Below are positions 8,148-17,681 of a DNA stretch of 41,046 bases, one piece after another. The notes under the pieces were generated by a model that was given only the letters and a program-made list of their open reading frames with translations, was not told where the DNA came from and ran no database searches. Within the stretch, counting starts at the first letter, position 1, and every line of letters begins with the position of its first letter. A program made the position numbers and the translations under genes. This DNA is from Paracoccaceae bacterium (lineage in GTDB: Bacteria; Pseudomonadota; Alphaproteobacteria; Rhodobacterales; Rhodobacteraceae): NCBI GenBank assembly GCA_023383015.1, contig JAHDXW010000033.1, positions 1 to 41,046 of the forward strand, given 5' to 3'.

Positions 8148-9104
8148 ATGGACCGGCCAACGGACCGCATTCTGCCCGCCGTCGCGCTGACCGTCGCCTT
8201 CTGCGCGGTCGCGCCCTTCATCGACCTGTTCAGCAAGCTGGCCGGGCAGACCCTGTCGGCGGCGCAGATCGCGGTGGCGCGCTATCTGGTGCAGGGCGCG
8301 CTGATGTATCCGCTCGTCGCGGCCACCACATGCGACTGGCGGGTGCCGGGGCGGCTGACCGGACTGCTTGTCCTGCGGGCAGCCTCGGCGCTGGCCTTCA
8401 CCGGTTTCCTTGTCGCCGGGCTGGCGGTGATGCCGCTCGCCGATGCCGTGGCCATCGTCTATGTCGAGCCATTCATCCTGATGCTGCTGGCCTGGCTGCT
8501 GTTCGGCGAGCGGGTCGGCCCGCGCCGGCTTGCCGCGGCCGGGGTCGGGCTTGCCGGGGCGATGCTGGTGGTCCGGCCCGGGCTTGGCATGTTCGGGGCT
8601 GCCGCCCTCTATCCGCTGGCCGCGGCGTTCTTCTTTGCCGTCTACGTGCTGTCCACCCGGGCCCTCGGGGCGGCCATGCATCCGGTGCCGATGCAGGCCC
8701 ACACCGCCGGCATCGCCGTCGTGCTTGGCCTGCCGGTGCTGGTCCTGGCGCAGGGCAGCGGCATCGGCGCGCTCGAATCGGCCTGGCCGGAGGGCCGCGC
8801 ATGGCTGTGGCTGGCCGGGCTCGGGGTCGCGGCCACCATCTCGCACCTGTTCATGACCTGGGCACTGCGGCTTGCCCCTTCGGCCACGCTCGCGCCGCTG
8901 TTCTATCTGGAGCTGCCGGTGACGGTGGCGCTGGGCTACCTCGTGCTCGACGAGTTCCCCCGGCCGCTGACCTGGGCCGGGATCGCGGTCATCGCCGGCT
9001 CGGGCCTCTACGTGATCCACCGCGAGCGGCTGGCGGCGCTGGCGGCACGGCCCCGGGGGCCAGCGCCGCCAGCGCCGCCCGCAGGGCCGCGGCCGGCAGG
9101 ATGA
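8148..9104 (+). CDS. EamA/DMT-family membrane transporter
   Basis: The product (318 residues from ATG8148, or 324 from ATG8130) has ten hydrophobic segments arranged as two EamA repeats of five, the drug/metabolite transporter fold. Motifs include AQIAVARYLVQG near the first repeat's start, PLADAVAIVYVEPF, LLFGERVGPRR and LAPLFYLELPVTVALGYLVLDEFP. Members export amino acids, purines or other small metabolites; the substrate cannot be read from sequence. CAGGCGGG before ATG8148 favours that start. The last 38 or so codons overlap, antisense, the 3' end of the thiamine pyrophosphokinase gene, and the tail is a Pro/Ala-rich extension after the last helix. The 229-base region 7919-8147 upstream is G-rich with no clear promoter. 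Confidence 0.85.
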   Translation: MDRPTDRILPAVALTVAFCAVAPFIDLFSKLAGQTLSAAQIAVARYLVQGALMYPLVAATTCDWRVPGRLTGLLVLRAASALAFTGFLVAGLAVMPLADAVAIVYVEPFILMLLAWLLFGERVGPRRLAAAGVGLAGAMLVVRPGLGMFGAAALYPLAAAFFFAVYVLSTRALGAAMHPVPMQAHTAGIAVVLGLPVLVLAQGSGIGALESAWPEGRAWLWLAGLGVAATISHLFMTWALRLAPSATLAPLFYLELPVTVALGYLVLDEFPRPLTWAGIAVIAGSGLYVIHRERLAALAARPRGPAPPAPPAGPRPAG

Positions 9105-9714
9105 CGACCATCCGCGGGGCCGAGAAGGACAGCCGCACCTCGCCGCCCGCGACCCGGTTGGAGGTGCCGACGCGGCCGTCGGCGGCGAAGCCGATGCCGC
9201 CCAGCGGCCACACGAGCCCGGCGCTCTCGCCGGTGACCGGGCCGAGCGGAAACAGCGACAGGCGCATCCCCGCGGGCAGGTCCAGCGCCAGCTGCGGGGG
9301 GCAGAGGAAGGCGATGTCGCCCGCCCCCATGAGCACGCAGCGCCGCCCGGGGTGGCGGGCAAGCACGTTCAGCGCCGCCAGCAGGTGATCGAGCCGCGGC
9401 CCCGCGAGGCCCACGCCCAGGACAAAGGGCGCGGCGATGCTGCGAAGGCATTTCTCGAAGTCGGTCGTCTCCTGCTCGGCGATGCGGTGGATGCGCGAGG
9501 CGGGCAGCGCCGCCCGCGCCCGTGGCCCGAGCGAGTCGAGGTCGCCGATCACCGCGTCGGGCAGTCGGCCGAGCGCCACCGCCCGGTCGGCGCCGCCGTC
9601 GGCGGCCACGAGCACGGGCGCGAGCGCCAGCGCGGCGGCCAGACGGCGCGCGGCGACCTGCCCCCCGCCGACGACCGTGACCCCCCGGCTGGCCTCGACG
9701 ATCACCTGCCCCAT
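8989..9714 (-). CDS. Thiamine pyrophosphokinase
   Basis: The 241-residue protein transfers pyrophosphate from ATP to thiamine to make thiamine diphosphate. The family blocks are present: VTVVGGG at the N terminus, VAADGGADRAVALG, AVIGDLDSLG (metal/ATP-binding Asp residues), EQETTDFEKCLR, GLAGPRLDHLLAALNVL and, in the C-terminal thiamine-binding domain, GTSNRVAGGEVRLSF. ATG9714 places 11 residues before VTVVGGG, as in relatives; an in-frame GTG at 9747 is the alternative, and neither has a strong ribosome site. The 3' end runs 116 bases into the convergent EamA gene and encodes a basic Pro/Ala tail that is probably not part of the fold. Confidence 0.88.
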   Translation of the reverse strand: MGQVIVEASRGVTVVGGGQVAARRLAAALALAPVLVAADGGADRAVALGRLPDAVIGDLDSLGPRARAALPASRIHRIAEQETTDFEKCLRSIAAPFVLGVGLAGPRLDHLLAALNVLARHPGRRCVLMGAGDIAFLCPPQLALDLPAGMRLSLFPLGPVTGESAGLVWPLGGIGFAADGRVGTSNRVAGGEVRLSFSAPRMVVILPAAALRAALAALAPGAVPPAPPAARGGSRRGPSRR

Positions 9715-9724
9715 GCCGGCACTG

Positions 9725-9776
9725 TTGACAAATGTGGCGGAAAACACAACGTGAACCCGAAAGTTACCGCACTTTC
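9725..9776. promoter_or_regulatory. Candidate promoter and operator in a divergent intergenic region
   Basis: A perfect -35 hexamer TTGACA lies at 9725-9730 pointing right, though the expected -10 position (near 9748) is poor. Just downstream is the inverted repeat GAAAGT (9759-9764), six bases, ACTTTC (9771-9776), in an AT-richer pocket. It sits between the thiamine pyrophosphokinase gene and the 750-residue protein gene, so it could be an operator for either. No regulator can be assigned. Confidence 0.3.
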
Positions 9777-9852
9777 ACCCCGATCTGCCCATGGAAACGC
9801 ACGCGGCCGGGCTAGCCTCGTGCGGGTCAGGTCGGCAGAAGGCGAGGGCCCC

Positions 9853-12105
9853 ATGGTCGGTGCGAGCAAGATCCTCACGGTCTCCTACGGTACCTTCTCC
9901 TGCACGCTGGAGGGGTTCGAGGATCCGTTCTCGACCATGAAGGCGATCGCCGAATACTTCCGCGACCTTGCGGCCGACGACCGCTACTTCGGCGCCGAGC
10001 CGCCGACGCCGGATGCCGAGATGCTGCACCGCATCGCCGAGCGCGAGGTCCAGCGCCGGGTGGAGGCGCGGGTGCAGGAGAACGGGGTGGTGCTGCGCGC
10101 GGCCGAGCCGCCGGCCGACCGCCGCCCCGCCGCCCTGCCGGCAGCAGCCGCGCCGGCCGCCGCGCCGGCCGCCCCACCGGCCGCCGTGTCGCCGGCCGAC
10201 GAGAGCGTCGCCGCCAAGCTGATGCGCATCCGCGCGGCGGTGGCCCAGGCGCGGGCCGCGCCGCCTCCGCCGCCGGCCGTGCCCGCAGCGGAGGCCTATG
10301 TCGAGGACGAGGCGCCCGCCCCTGCTGCCGCGCCCCCGCCGCCCGCCGCCGCGGATGCGGCGACCGCGGCCGAACCGCCGGCCGTGCCGGTGGCCGCGGC
10401 CGCGCCGGAGGCTGCCGCGCCGGCCGGGGATGCGGGCGGTGCCGTGGAAGGCGACGTGGTGGCCGCCCCGGCCGCGCCGCCGGTCCCTGCTGGGCCGGAG
10501 GCCGGGCCCGACATCGACGCCATCCCGGCCGCCGTCCGCACCGACGGGCCGCAGGCCGCGGCGCCTGCGGCTACGGAGGAGGAGGAGGAGGAGGGGCAGA
10601 CGCATGCCGCCCCGGCGGCGCGGGTGATCCTGCTGCGCGGCGCCCGCCGGGCCGCCGCGGACGCGGCCGCCGCCGTCGCCGCGGAGGCCGCCGCTGCCGT
10701 TGAGCTGGCTGTCCCTCCGGCCGCCGGGGACGATGCGGCGGAAATGGCCGCGGCGCCGGTCGCCGGGGACGCCGGCGGCGAGGCCGCGGAACCGGTGGCG
10801 GAGGCGGAGGCGGGGGAGGCTGCGGCCGCGGAGGCGCGCGACGCCGCCGCCCCGGCCCCTCGGGAGCCCGCCCCGGCCGTGGCGGAGGCGGCGGAAGGGA
10901 CCGGGGGCGACCGCGCCGGGCACGAGACGCCGGCCGACAGCCTTGCGGCACGGCTGGGCCGGGCGATCGGCGGCTCGGGGCTGGAGCCCGAGGCCGAGGC
11001 CGAGCTTCTGCGCGAGGTGCTGGCCGTTGCCGCCTTGGCCGGGGCCGATGCCGCGGTCCCTGTGCCGGTGCCGCCCGCCGCCGCGCCGGCCCCTGCCGCG
11101 GTCGGCGCCGAAGCCCCGGCCGCGCCCGCCGCCGTGCCGGCGCCCGCCGCCGCGGCCGCCGCGGAACCTGCCGCCGCGGAACCTGCCGCCGCGGAGGCTG
11201 CCGCCGCGCCGGCGGCCGCTGCAACCGGGCACGAAGCCGCGGAGCCGGCCGCCGACCTTGCCCGAGCCGCCGCTCCGGGGCCGGCCGAGGCCCGCCCGGC
11301 CGAGGCGCCGCGCGGCGCCCGCCCCGCTGCCGGCGCCGGCCGCGAGCCCGACCTGAGCCGCCTGATGGCGGTCGCCGAATCGGAGGCCGGGGATCCCGAG
11401 ACGCGCCGCCGCCAGCAGGCGATGACGCATCTGAAGGCAGCCGTGGCCGCCGCCGAGGCCGAGCGCGAGGTCACCGGCCAGGTGCCCGGCGCCGACGCCC
11501 GGCCCTCGGCGCTGGAGCGCTTCCGCGACGACCTGGCCCGCATCGTCCGCCCCCGCCGACCGGCCGCCCCGGCCCGCGGCGAGCGGTCCGCGGCCGAGCG
11601 GCCCGGCGCCGACCGGCCGGCACCGCTGGTGCTGGTTTCGGCCCAGCGCATCGACCGCCCGGCCCCCGAGATCCCGGCCGAGGCCGCACCCGTCCGTCCC
11701 CGCCGCGTCAGCGCCGGCAACCTTGCACTGTCCGAGCCGCTGGCGCCCGAGGAGGACGACCATGCCGCCCCCGCCCCCGCCCCCGCAGCCGCAGCCGCGC
11801 GGCCGCATGGCGCCGAGAGCTTCGAGGCCTTCCTGGCGCGGGTCGGCGCGGCCGACCTGGACGCAAGGATGGAGGCTGCGGCGGTCTGGATCGCGCTTGT
11901 CGAGGGCAGCGAGCAGTTCTCGCGCCCGCAGGTGATGCGCCGGGCCCTGGCCGGCCCGGACGAGCATGCGGCCAGCCGCGAGGCGGCGCTGATCGCCTTC
12001 GGCCGGCTGCTGCGCGAGGGGGTGATCATGCGCTCGCGCCGCGGCCTGTTCGAGATCGGGGAGGCCTCGCGTCTTGCATCGAAGGTCGCCGTCCCGGCCG
12101 CCTGA
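9853..12105 (+). CDS. Large Ala/Pro-rich protein with conserved ends, unknown function
   Basis: The 750-residue product has a folded-looking N-terminal block (1-80: ILTVSYGTFSCTLEGFEDPF, MKAIAEYFRDLAADDRYFG, EMLHRIAEREVQRRVEARV) and a C-terminal block from about 655 (SFEAFLARVGAADLDARMEA, FSRPQVMRRALAG, FGRLLREGVIMRSRRGLFEIG). Between them are about 570 residues dominated by Ala, Pro, Glu and Gly, with an acidic run of Glu near 240. The middle is probably disordered. I recall similar N-terminal blocks in uncharacterised Rhodobacterales proteins but cannot give a function. ATG9853 is chosen over the longer open frame because AGGCGAGGG precedes it. There is no signal peptide or membrane segment, so it should be cytoplasmic. 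Confidence 0.75.
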   Translation: MVGASKILTVSYGTFSCTLEGFEDPFSTMKAIAEYFRDLAADDRYFGAEPPTPDAEMLHRIAEREVQRRVEARVQENGVVLRAAEPPADRRPAALPAAAAPAAAPAAPPAAVSPADESVAAKLMRIRAAVAQARAAPPPPPAVPAAEAYVEDEAPAPAAAPPPPAAADAATAAEPPAVPVAAAAPEAAAPAGDAGGAVEGDVVAAPAAPPVPAGPEAGPDIDAIPAAVRTDGPQAAAPAATEEEEEEGQTHAAPAARVILLRGARRAAADAAAAVAAEAAAAVELAVPPAAGDDAAEMAAAPVAGDAGGEAAEPVAEAEAGEAAAAEARDAAAPAPREPAPAVAEAAEGTGGDRAGHETPADSLAARLGRAIGGSGLEPEAEAELLREVLAVAALAGADAAVPVPVPPAAAPAPAAVGAEAPAAPAAVPAPAAAAAAEPAAAEPAAAEAAAAPAAAATGHEAAEPAADLARAAAPGPAEARPAEAPRGARPAAGAGREPDLSRLMAVAESEAGDPETRRRQQAMTHLKAAVAAAEAEREVTGQVPGADARPSALERFRDDLARIVRPRRPAAPARGERSAAERPGADRPAPLVLVSAQRIDRPAPEIPAEAAPVRPRRVSAGNLALSEPLAPEEDDHAAPAPAPAAAAARPHGAESFEAFLARVGAADLDARMEAAAVWIALVEGSEQFSRPQVMRRALAGPDEHAASREAALIAFGRLLREGVIMRSRRGLFEIGEASRLASKVAVPAA
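11158..11202 (+). repeat. Three 15-bp tandem repeats in the Ala/Pro-rich gene
   Basis: GCCGCGGAACCTGCC occurs twice in tandem, then once with two changes (GAGGCT for GAACCT). It encodes AAEPA-AAEPA-AAEAA. This is a slippage-prone low-complexity tract inside the disordered middle of the protein, so its length may vary between strains. Confidence 0.85.
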
Positions 12106-12128
12106 TCCGGCCGCAGCAATGCCGCAGG

Positions 12129-12156
12129 CGCGCCGTCCCGTCCCCGGGGCGGCGCG
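12129..12156. terminator. GC hairpin between convergent genes
   Basis: An 11-bp stem, CGCGCCGTCCC at 12129-12139 with GGGGCGGCGCG at 12146-12156 (one U-G pair), has a 6-base loop and is followed by TTGCCTTTC. It lies 24 bases after the Ala/Pro-rich gene and just before the end of the convergent DUF2842 gene. Confidence 0.55.
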
Positions 12157-12171
12157 TTGCCTTTCGGGGCC

Positions 12172-12443
12172 TCAGCGGGCGCCGTCGCCGCCGCCGTCAC
12201 GCGGCGCCGCGGCAGGGGCGGGCGGCGGCGGGGCATCGGGGTCGGGCCGGCCGACGCCGCGGAAGACGAAGCGGAACGGTAGCGCCCAGAGCACCCCGAG
12301 CACGACATAGACCGCGAGCTCGACAAGGAACGGCGGCCGGTCGAACAGCGCGAGGAGGTTGACCACGACGACGACATAGACCGGCATGCCGACGACGAGG
12401 ATCGCCAGTGCCCAGCGCCGGCGCGCCTTCCAGGACAGCGCCA

Positions 12444-12444
<1 letters not shown>
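12172..12444 (-). CDS. DUF2842 family small membrane protein
   Basis: The 90-residue product starts MALSWKARRRWALAILVVG and has two membrane segments (about 10-32 and 40-60) joined by LFDRPPFLVELAVY; the second ends in LWALPFRFVFRGVG, as in DUF2842 proteins of Rhodobacterales. A Pro/Ala-rich cytoplasmic tail follows. The function is not known. Its start codon overlaps the stop of purA by one base (TGATG), so it is probably translated by coupling from the purA message. I assign the family from memory of its pattern. Confidence 0.8.
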
Positions 12445-13736
<1,292 letters not shown>

Positions 13737-13882
13737 GCTTCACCCGTGATCCCGCCTGAACCGCCCCTCACATAGCGGCGCCGCGGGCGGGGGGAAACGC
13801 GATACTTCGCCCCCGGCTGCGGCCTGACGCCGGCCGGGCGGCAGGCCGGGGCGACGCGCGGGGGGCGCGGCGCCTGCGGGGC

Positions 13883-13911
13883 TTGCGGCTGGCGCGCCCG
13901 CGGCCTAGATA
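13883..13911 (+). promoter_or_regulatory. Candidate secG promoter
   Basis: TTGCGG (13883-13888) and TAGATA (13906-13911) are separated by exactly 17 bases, with a predicted start about 18 bases before the secG ATG. Each hexamer matches the housekeeping consensus at only three positions, but TAGATA stands out in a very GC-rich setting. Confidence 0.4.
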
Positions 13912-13936
13912 GCCCTGCAACGGAGAGCCGGCCCGC

Positions 13937-14293
13937 ATGGAAAACGTCGTCCTCGTCATCCACCTGATCCTCGCGCTCTGCCTGATCGGCGTGGTGCTGC
14001 TGCAGCGCTCCGAGGGCGGGGGGCTCGGCATCGGCGGCGGCGGCGGGGTGGTCAGCGGGCGCGCCGCGGCGACCGCGCTGGGCAAGCTGACCTGGATCTT
14101 CGCCATCGCCTTCCTTGCCACCTCGGTTGCGCTGACGGTGATCGCCGCTCAGAGGAGTACCGGCGCCTCGGTGGTGGACCGGCTTGGCGTTCCCGCGCCC
14201 GCCCCCGCCGCCCCCGCCGGCCTTCCCGCGGCCGACGACCTTCTGCCGCCGCCCTCGGGCAGCTCCCCGGCCACGCCGCCGCGCGCCGACTGA
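13937..14293 (+). CDS. secG: Preprotein translocase subunit SecG
   Basis: The 118-residue protein is the small SecG subunit of the SecYEG inner-membrane channel. It shows the standard plan: membrane helix 1 (about 3-22, VVLVIHLILALCLIGVVLLQ), a Gly-rich loop (RSEGGGLGIGGGGG), a second helix (about 50-70) and a Pro/Ala-rich cytoplasmic tail. The tail, from about residue 82, is longer than in E. coli SecG but usual in alphaproteobacteria. GGAGAG stands 10 bases before ATG13937. It lies upstream of pyrG, the typical secG-pyrG order. Confidence 0.93.
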   Translation: MENVVLVIHLILALCLIGVVLLQRSEGGGLGIGGGGGVVSGRAAATALGKLTWIFAIAFLATSVALTVIAAQRSTGASVVDRLGVPAPAPAAPAGLPAADDLLPPPSGSSPATPPRAD

Positions 14294-14373
14294 CCGCCAC
14301 CAGCGCTGGAGAGGGGTGCAGTGCGACCCGCAGCATCTTGCGGTGCGATTGCGGCCGCCCCGGGAATGCGCTA

Positions 14374-14440
14374 ACGGGAAACCCCGTGATCCTGCCGGCG
14401 GTGCCGCCGCCGGCCCGACGTTCGCAGCATCACGGGGGGG
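14374..14440 (+). promoter_or_regulatory. Structured leader before pyrG that may mask the ribosome site
   Basis: Nested inverted repeats stand just upstream of pyrG. The outer pair is CCCCGTGAT (14382-14390) with ATCACGGGG (14429-14437), whose 3' arm runs into the G-rich ribosome site before ATG14450. The inner pair is GCCGGCGG (14394-14401) with CCGCCGGC (14407-14414). The left outer arm can instead pair with ACGGG at 14374-14378 (loop AAAC). The two foldings exclude each other, as in a translational switch. This is seen by eye only; no energy was computed. Confidence 0.4.
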
Positions 14441-14449
14441 CCCCGCGCC

Positions 14450-16093
14450 ATGGCACGCTACGTCTTCATCACCGGCGGGGTCGTGTCCTCGCTCGGCAAG
14501 GGGCTCGCGTCGGCGGCGCTGGGCGCGCTGCTGCAGGCGCGCGGCTTCACCGTGCGGTTGCGCAAGCTCGACCCCTACCTCAACGTCGATCCCGGCACGA
14601 TGTCGCCCTTCGAGCACGGCGAGGTGTTCGTCACCGACGACGGCGCCGAGACCGACCTCGACCTCGGCCATTACGAGCGCTTCACCGGCGTGCCGGCGCG
14701 GGCCACCGATTCGGTCAGCGCCGGGCGCATCTACATGAACGTGCTCGAGAAGGAGCGGCGCGGCGACTACCTCGGCCGGACCATCCAGGTGATTCCCCAC
14801 GTCACCAACGAGATCAAGGAGTTCCTGCGGGTCGGCGAGGACGAGGTCGACTTCATGCTGTGCGAGATCGGCGGCACGGTGGGCGACATCGAGGGGCTGC
14901 CGTTCTTCGAGGCGATCCGCCAGTTCGCCCATGAGCGGCCGGCGCGGGCCTGCATCTTCGTGCATGTCACGCTCCTGCCGTTCCTTGCCGCCTCGGGTGA
15001 GCTGAAGACCAAGCCGACCCAGCACTCGGTCAAGGAACTGCGCGCGATCGGCATCGCCCCCGACATCCTGCTCTGCCGCTCCGAGCACCCGATCCCCGAG
15101 AAGGAGCGCGAGAAGATCGCGCTGTTCTGCAACGTCCGCCCCGATGCGGTGATCCCGGCCTACGATCTGAGGTCGATCTACGAGGCGCCGCTGGCCTACC
15201 ACCGCGCCGGCCTCGACCGGGCGGTGCTGGACGCCTTCGCCATCTCGCCGGCGCCGCGGCCCGACCTGCGCCGCTGGGAGGACGTGATCGACCGGCTGGA
15301 GAACGCCGAGGGCGAGGTGCGGGTGGCGATCGTCGGCAAGTACACACGCCTCGAGGACGCCTACAAGTCGATCGCCGAGGCCCTGACCCATGGCGGCATG
15401 GCCAACCGGGTGAGGGTGCGCGCCGAGTGGATCGACGCCGAGATCTTCGAGCGCGAGGACCCATCGCCCTGGCTCGAGGGTTTCCAGGCGATCCTGGTGC
15501 CGGGCGGCTTCGGCGAGCGCGGCACCGAGGGCAAGATCAAGGCCGCGGCCTTCGCCCGACTGCGACGCATCCCCTATCTCGGCATCTGCCTCGGAATGCA
15601 GATGGCGGTGATCGAGCTCGCCCGCGACTGCGCGGGGCTTGCCGACGCGGGCTCGGAGGAGTTCGACCACGACGCCGGCCGTCGCCGCTTCACCCCCGTC
15701 GTCTACCACCTGAAGGAATGGGTGCAGGGCAACCGCACCGTCGAGCGCAAGCCGACCGACGCCAAGGGCGGCACGATGCGGCTGGGCGCCTACACCGCAC
15801 TTCTTGCCCCCGGGAGCCGCGCCGCCGCCGCCTACGGCGCGACCACGATCGAGGAGCGCCACCGCCACCGCTACGAGGTCGACATCCGCTACCGCGACCG
15901 GCTGGAGGCCTGCGGGATGGTGTTCTCGGGCATGTCGCCCGACGGCCGGCTGCCCGAGATCGTGGAGATGAGGGACCACCCCTGGTTCGTCGGCGTCCAG
16001 TTCCACCCCGAGCTGAAGTCCAAGCCCTTCGCGCCGCATCCGCTGTTCGCCGACTTCATCCGCGCGGCGGTCGAGGTCTCCCGGCTGGTGTGA
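14450..16093 (+). CDS. pyrG: CTP synthase
   Basis: PyrG aminates UTP to CTP using glutamine and ATP. The 547 residues have the normal two parts. The synthase domain begins [19 protein letters not shown] (P-loop) and includes [20 protein letters not shown] and [12 protein letters not shown]. The glutamine amidotransferase domain starts near residue 300 ([16 protein letters not shown]) and carries the nucleophile in GICLGMQ and the His-Glu pair in [12 protein letters not shown]. The gene lies 156 bases after secG and could share its transcript, but the leader in between is structured. It is convergent with sdaA, only 12 bases apart. Confidence 0.97.
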   Translation: MARYVFITGGVVSSLGKGLASAALGALLQARGFTVRLRKLDPYLNVDPGTMSPFEHGEVFVTDDGAETDLDLGHYERFTGVPARATDSVSAGRIYMNVLEKERRGDYLGRTIQVIPHVTNEIKEFLRVGEDEVDFMLCEIGGTVGDIEGLPFFEAIRQFAHERPARACIFVHVTLLPFLAASGELKTKPTQHSVKELRAIGIAPDILLCRSEHPIPEKEREKIALFCNVRPDAVIPAYDLRSIYEAPLAYHRAGLDRAVLDAFAISPAPRPDLRRWEDVIDRLENAEGEVRVAIVGKYTRLEDAYKSIAEALTHGGMANRVRVRAEWIDAEIFEREDPSPWLEGFQAILVPGGFGERGTEGKIKAAAFARLRRIPYLGICLGMQMAVIELARDCAGLADAGSEEFDHDAGRRRFTPVVYHLKEWVQGNRTVERKPTDAKGGTMRLGAYTALLAPGSRAAAAYGATTIEERHRHRYEVDIRYRDRLEACGMVFSGMSPDGRLPEIVEMRDHPWFVGVQFHPELKSKPFAPHPLFADFIRAAVEVSRLV

Positions 16094-16105
16094 CGGGGGC
16101 GGGCC

Positions 16106-17485
16106 TCAGCAGTTCGGGACGTTGACGGCGAGGCCGCCGAGGGCGGTTTCCTTGTATTTCTCGTGCATGTCGGCCCCGGTCTGGCGCATCGTCTCGATGC
16201 AGGCGTCGAGGCTGACCAGATGCTCCCCGTCGCCCCGGAGCGCCAGCGAGGCGGCGGCAACCGCCTTGACGGCGCCGAGGCCATTGCGTTCGATGCAGGG
16301 CACCTGGACGAGGCCCTTCACGGGGTCGCAGGTCATCCCGAGGTGGTGCTCGAGGGCGATCTCGGCGGCGTTCTCGACCTGTGCGGGGCTGCCGCCCATG
16401 ACCTCGGCCAGCCCCGCCGCGGCCATTGCCGCGGCCGAGCCCACCTCGGCCTGGCAGCCGCATTCGGCCCCCGAGATCGAGGCGTTGTGCTTGACGAGCC
16501 CGCCGATCGCGGCGGCCGCGAGCAGGAAGTCGCCCACCCGTGCAGGGCTTGCCCCCGGCACATGGTCGAGCCAGTAGCGGATCACCGCCGGCACCACCCC
16601 GGCCGCGCCGTTGGTGGGCGCCGTGACCACCTGCCCGCCGGCGGCGTTTTCCTCGTTCACCGCCATGGCATAGGCGCCGATCCAGTCGGTGACGCTGTGC
16701 GGCGGCACGAGGTTCAGCCCGCGCTCGGCCTCAAGCTGGGCATGGATGGCGGCGGCCCGGCGGCGGACGCCAAGGCCGCCGGGCAGGGTGCCGGAGGCGG
16801 CTAGCCCGCGGTCGATGCAGGCCGACATCACCGCCCAGATGCGGGCGAGCCCGGCGTCGATCTCGGCGTCGCTGCGGAAGACGCGCTCGTTGGCGCGTTT
16901 CATCGCGGCGATCGGCCGGCCGGCGGCGCGGGCCATGGCCAGCATCTCGGCGCCGCTGCGGAAGGGGAAGGGCACCGCGGGCCGGGCCGGCTCCTGCCCC
17001 GACTTCGCCGCCGCGAGTTCGGCCGCCGTCAGCACGAAGCCGCCGCCGATCGAGTAGTAGGTCTCGGCCAGGATGACGTCGCCCTGGGCATCGGTGGCCA
17101 TCAGCACCAGCCCGTTGGCATGGCCGGGCAGGGGCGGGCCGTAGTCGAAGGCAAGGTCGCGCGCGGGGTCGAAGATGTAGGGCGGATGGCCGGGCGGCGC
17201 GAGCCGGCGGTCGGTGGCGGCTCGGGCGAGCGCGGCGGCCGCGGCGGCGGCGTCGTAGCTGTCGGGGCGGAAGCCGGCGAGGCCGAGGATCACCGCCCGG
17301 TCGGTGGCATGGCCGACGCCGGTGAAGGCGAGCGAGCCGTGCAGCCGCGCCCTCAGCCCGGCCGGCCGGAACGGCGAGGCGGCGAGGAGTTCGAGAAAGC
17401 GCGCGGCTGCCACCATCGGCCCCATGGTGTGCGAGGACGACGGTCCGATGCCGATCTTGAAGAGCTCGAAGACGGAGAGGAACAT
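16106..17485 (-). CDS. sdaA: L-serine dehydratase, iron-sulfur type, single chain
   Basis: The enzyme deaminates L-serine to pyruvate and ammonia with a [4Fe-4S] cluster. The 459 residues fuse the beta domain ([23 protein letters not shown] at the start) and the alpha domain. Cluster cysteines are Cys342 (GAECGC), Cys386 (MTCDP) and Cys397 (QVPCIER). The protein ends in Cys459, which corresponds to the C-terminal Cys tail known to occupy the cluster site in the Legionella enzyme. [12 protein letters not shown] and [10 protein letters not shown] are further signatures. The frame is open far upstream, but ATG17485 is the only start that fits. It is divergent from rpiA, which begins 196 bases away. 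Confidence 0.96.
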   Translation of the reverse strand: MFLSVFELFKIGIGPSSSHTMGPMVAAARFLELLAASPFRPAGLRARLHGSLAFTGVGHATDRAVILGLAGFRPDSYDAAAAAAALARAATDRRLAPPGHPPYIFDPARDLAFDYGPPLPGHANGLVLMATDAQGDVILAETYYSIGGGFVLTAAELAAAKSGQEPARPAVPFPFRSGAEMLAMARAAGRPIAAMKRANERVFRSDAEIDAGLARIWAVMSACIDRGLAASGTLPGGLGVRRRAAAIHAQLEAERGLNLVPPHSVTDWIGAYAMAVNEENAAGGQVVTAPTNGAAGVVPAVIRYWLDHVPGASPARVGDFLLAAAAIGGLVKHNASISGAECGCQAEVGSAAAMAAAGLAEVMGGSPAQVENAAEIALEHHLGMTCDPVKGLVQVPCIERNGLGAVKAVAAASLALRGDGEHLVSLDACIETMRQTGADMHEKYKETALGGLAVNVPNC

Positions 17486-17647
17486 GGGCGCGACCCCCGG
17501 ACTGCGTATCGTCGAGCTAGCGCGGCGGTACCGCCGCGGCCATCCGAAAAGCGACCGGCGGCACGCCGAAGGCGCCGGCGGTGCCCGTGCCCCCCGGGGC
17601 CGGGAGCGGACCGGCGCGTTTCCTCTCGCCGCGCGCGCACGAGTTGC

Positions 17648-17653
17648 TATAAG
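17648..17653 (+). promoter_or_regulatory. Candidate -10 element of the rpiA promoter
   Basis: TATAAG lies 28 bases before the rpiA ATG in an otherwise very GC-rich divergent region and matches the -10 consensus at five of six positions. No convincing -35 hexamer stands 16-18 bases upstream. The predicted leader is about 22 bases. Confidence 0.35.
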
Positions 17654-17681
17654 CGCCACGGGACGGGAAGGGAGCGTTGCC

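Noticed and set aside
10140-11340. Long alternative-frame Arg/Pro-rich open frames in the Ala/Pro-rich gene
   Set aside because: They arise from GCC/GCG-rich codons read out of frame. Only the frame starting at ATG9853 has conserved-looking ends.
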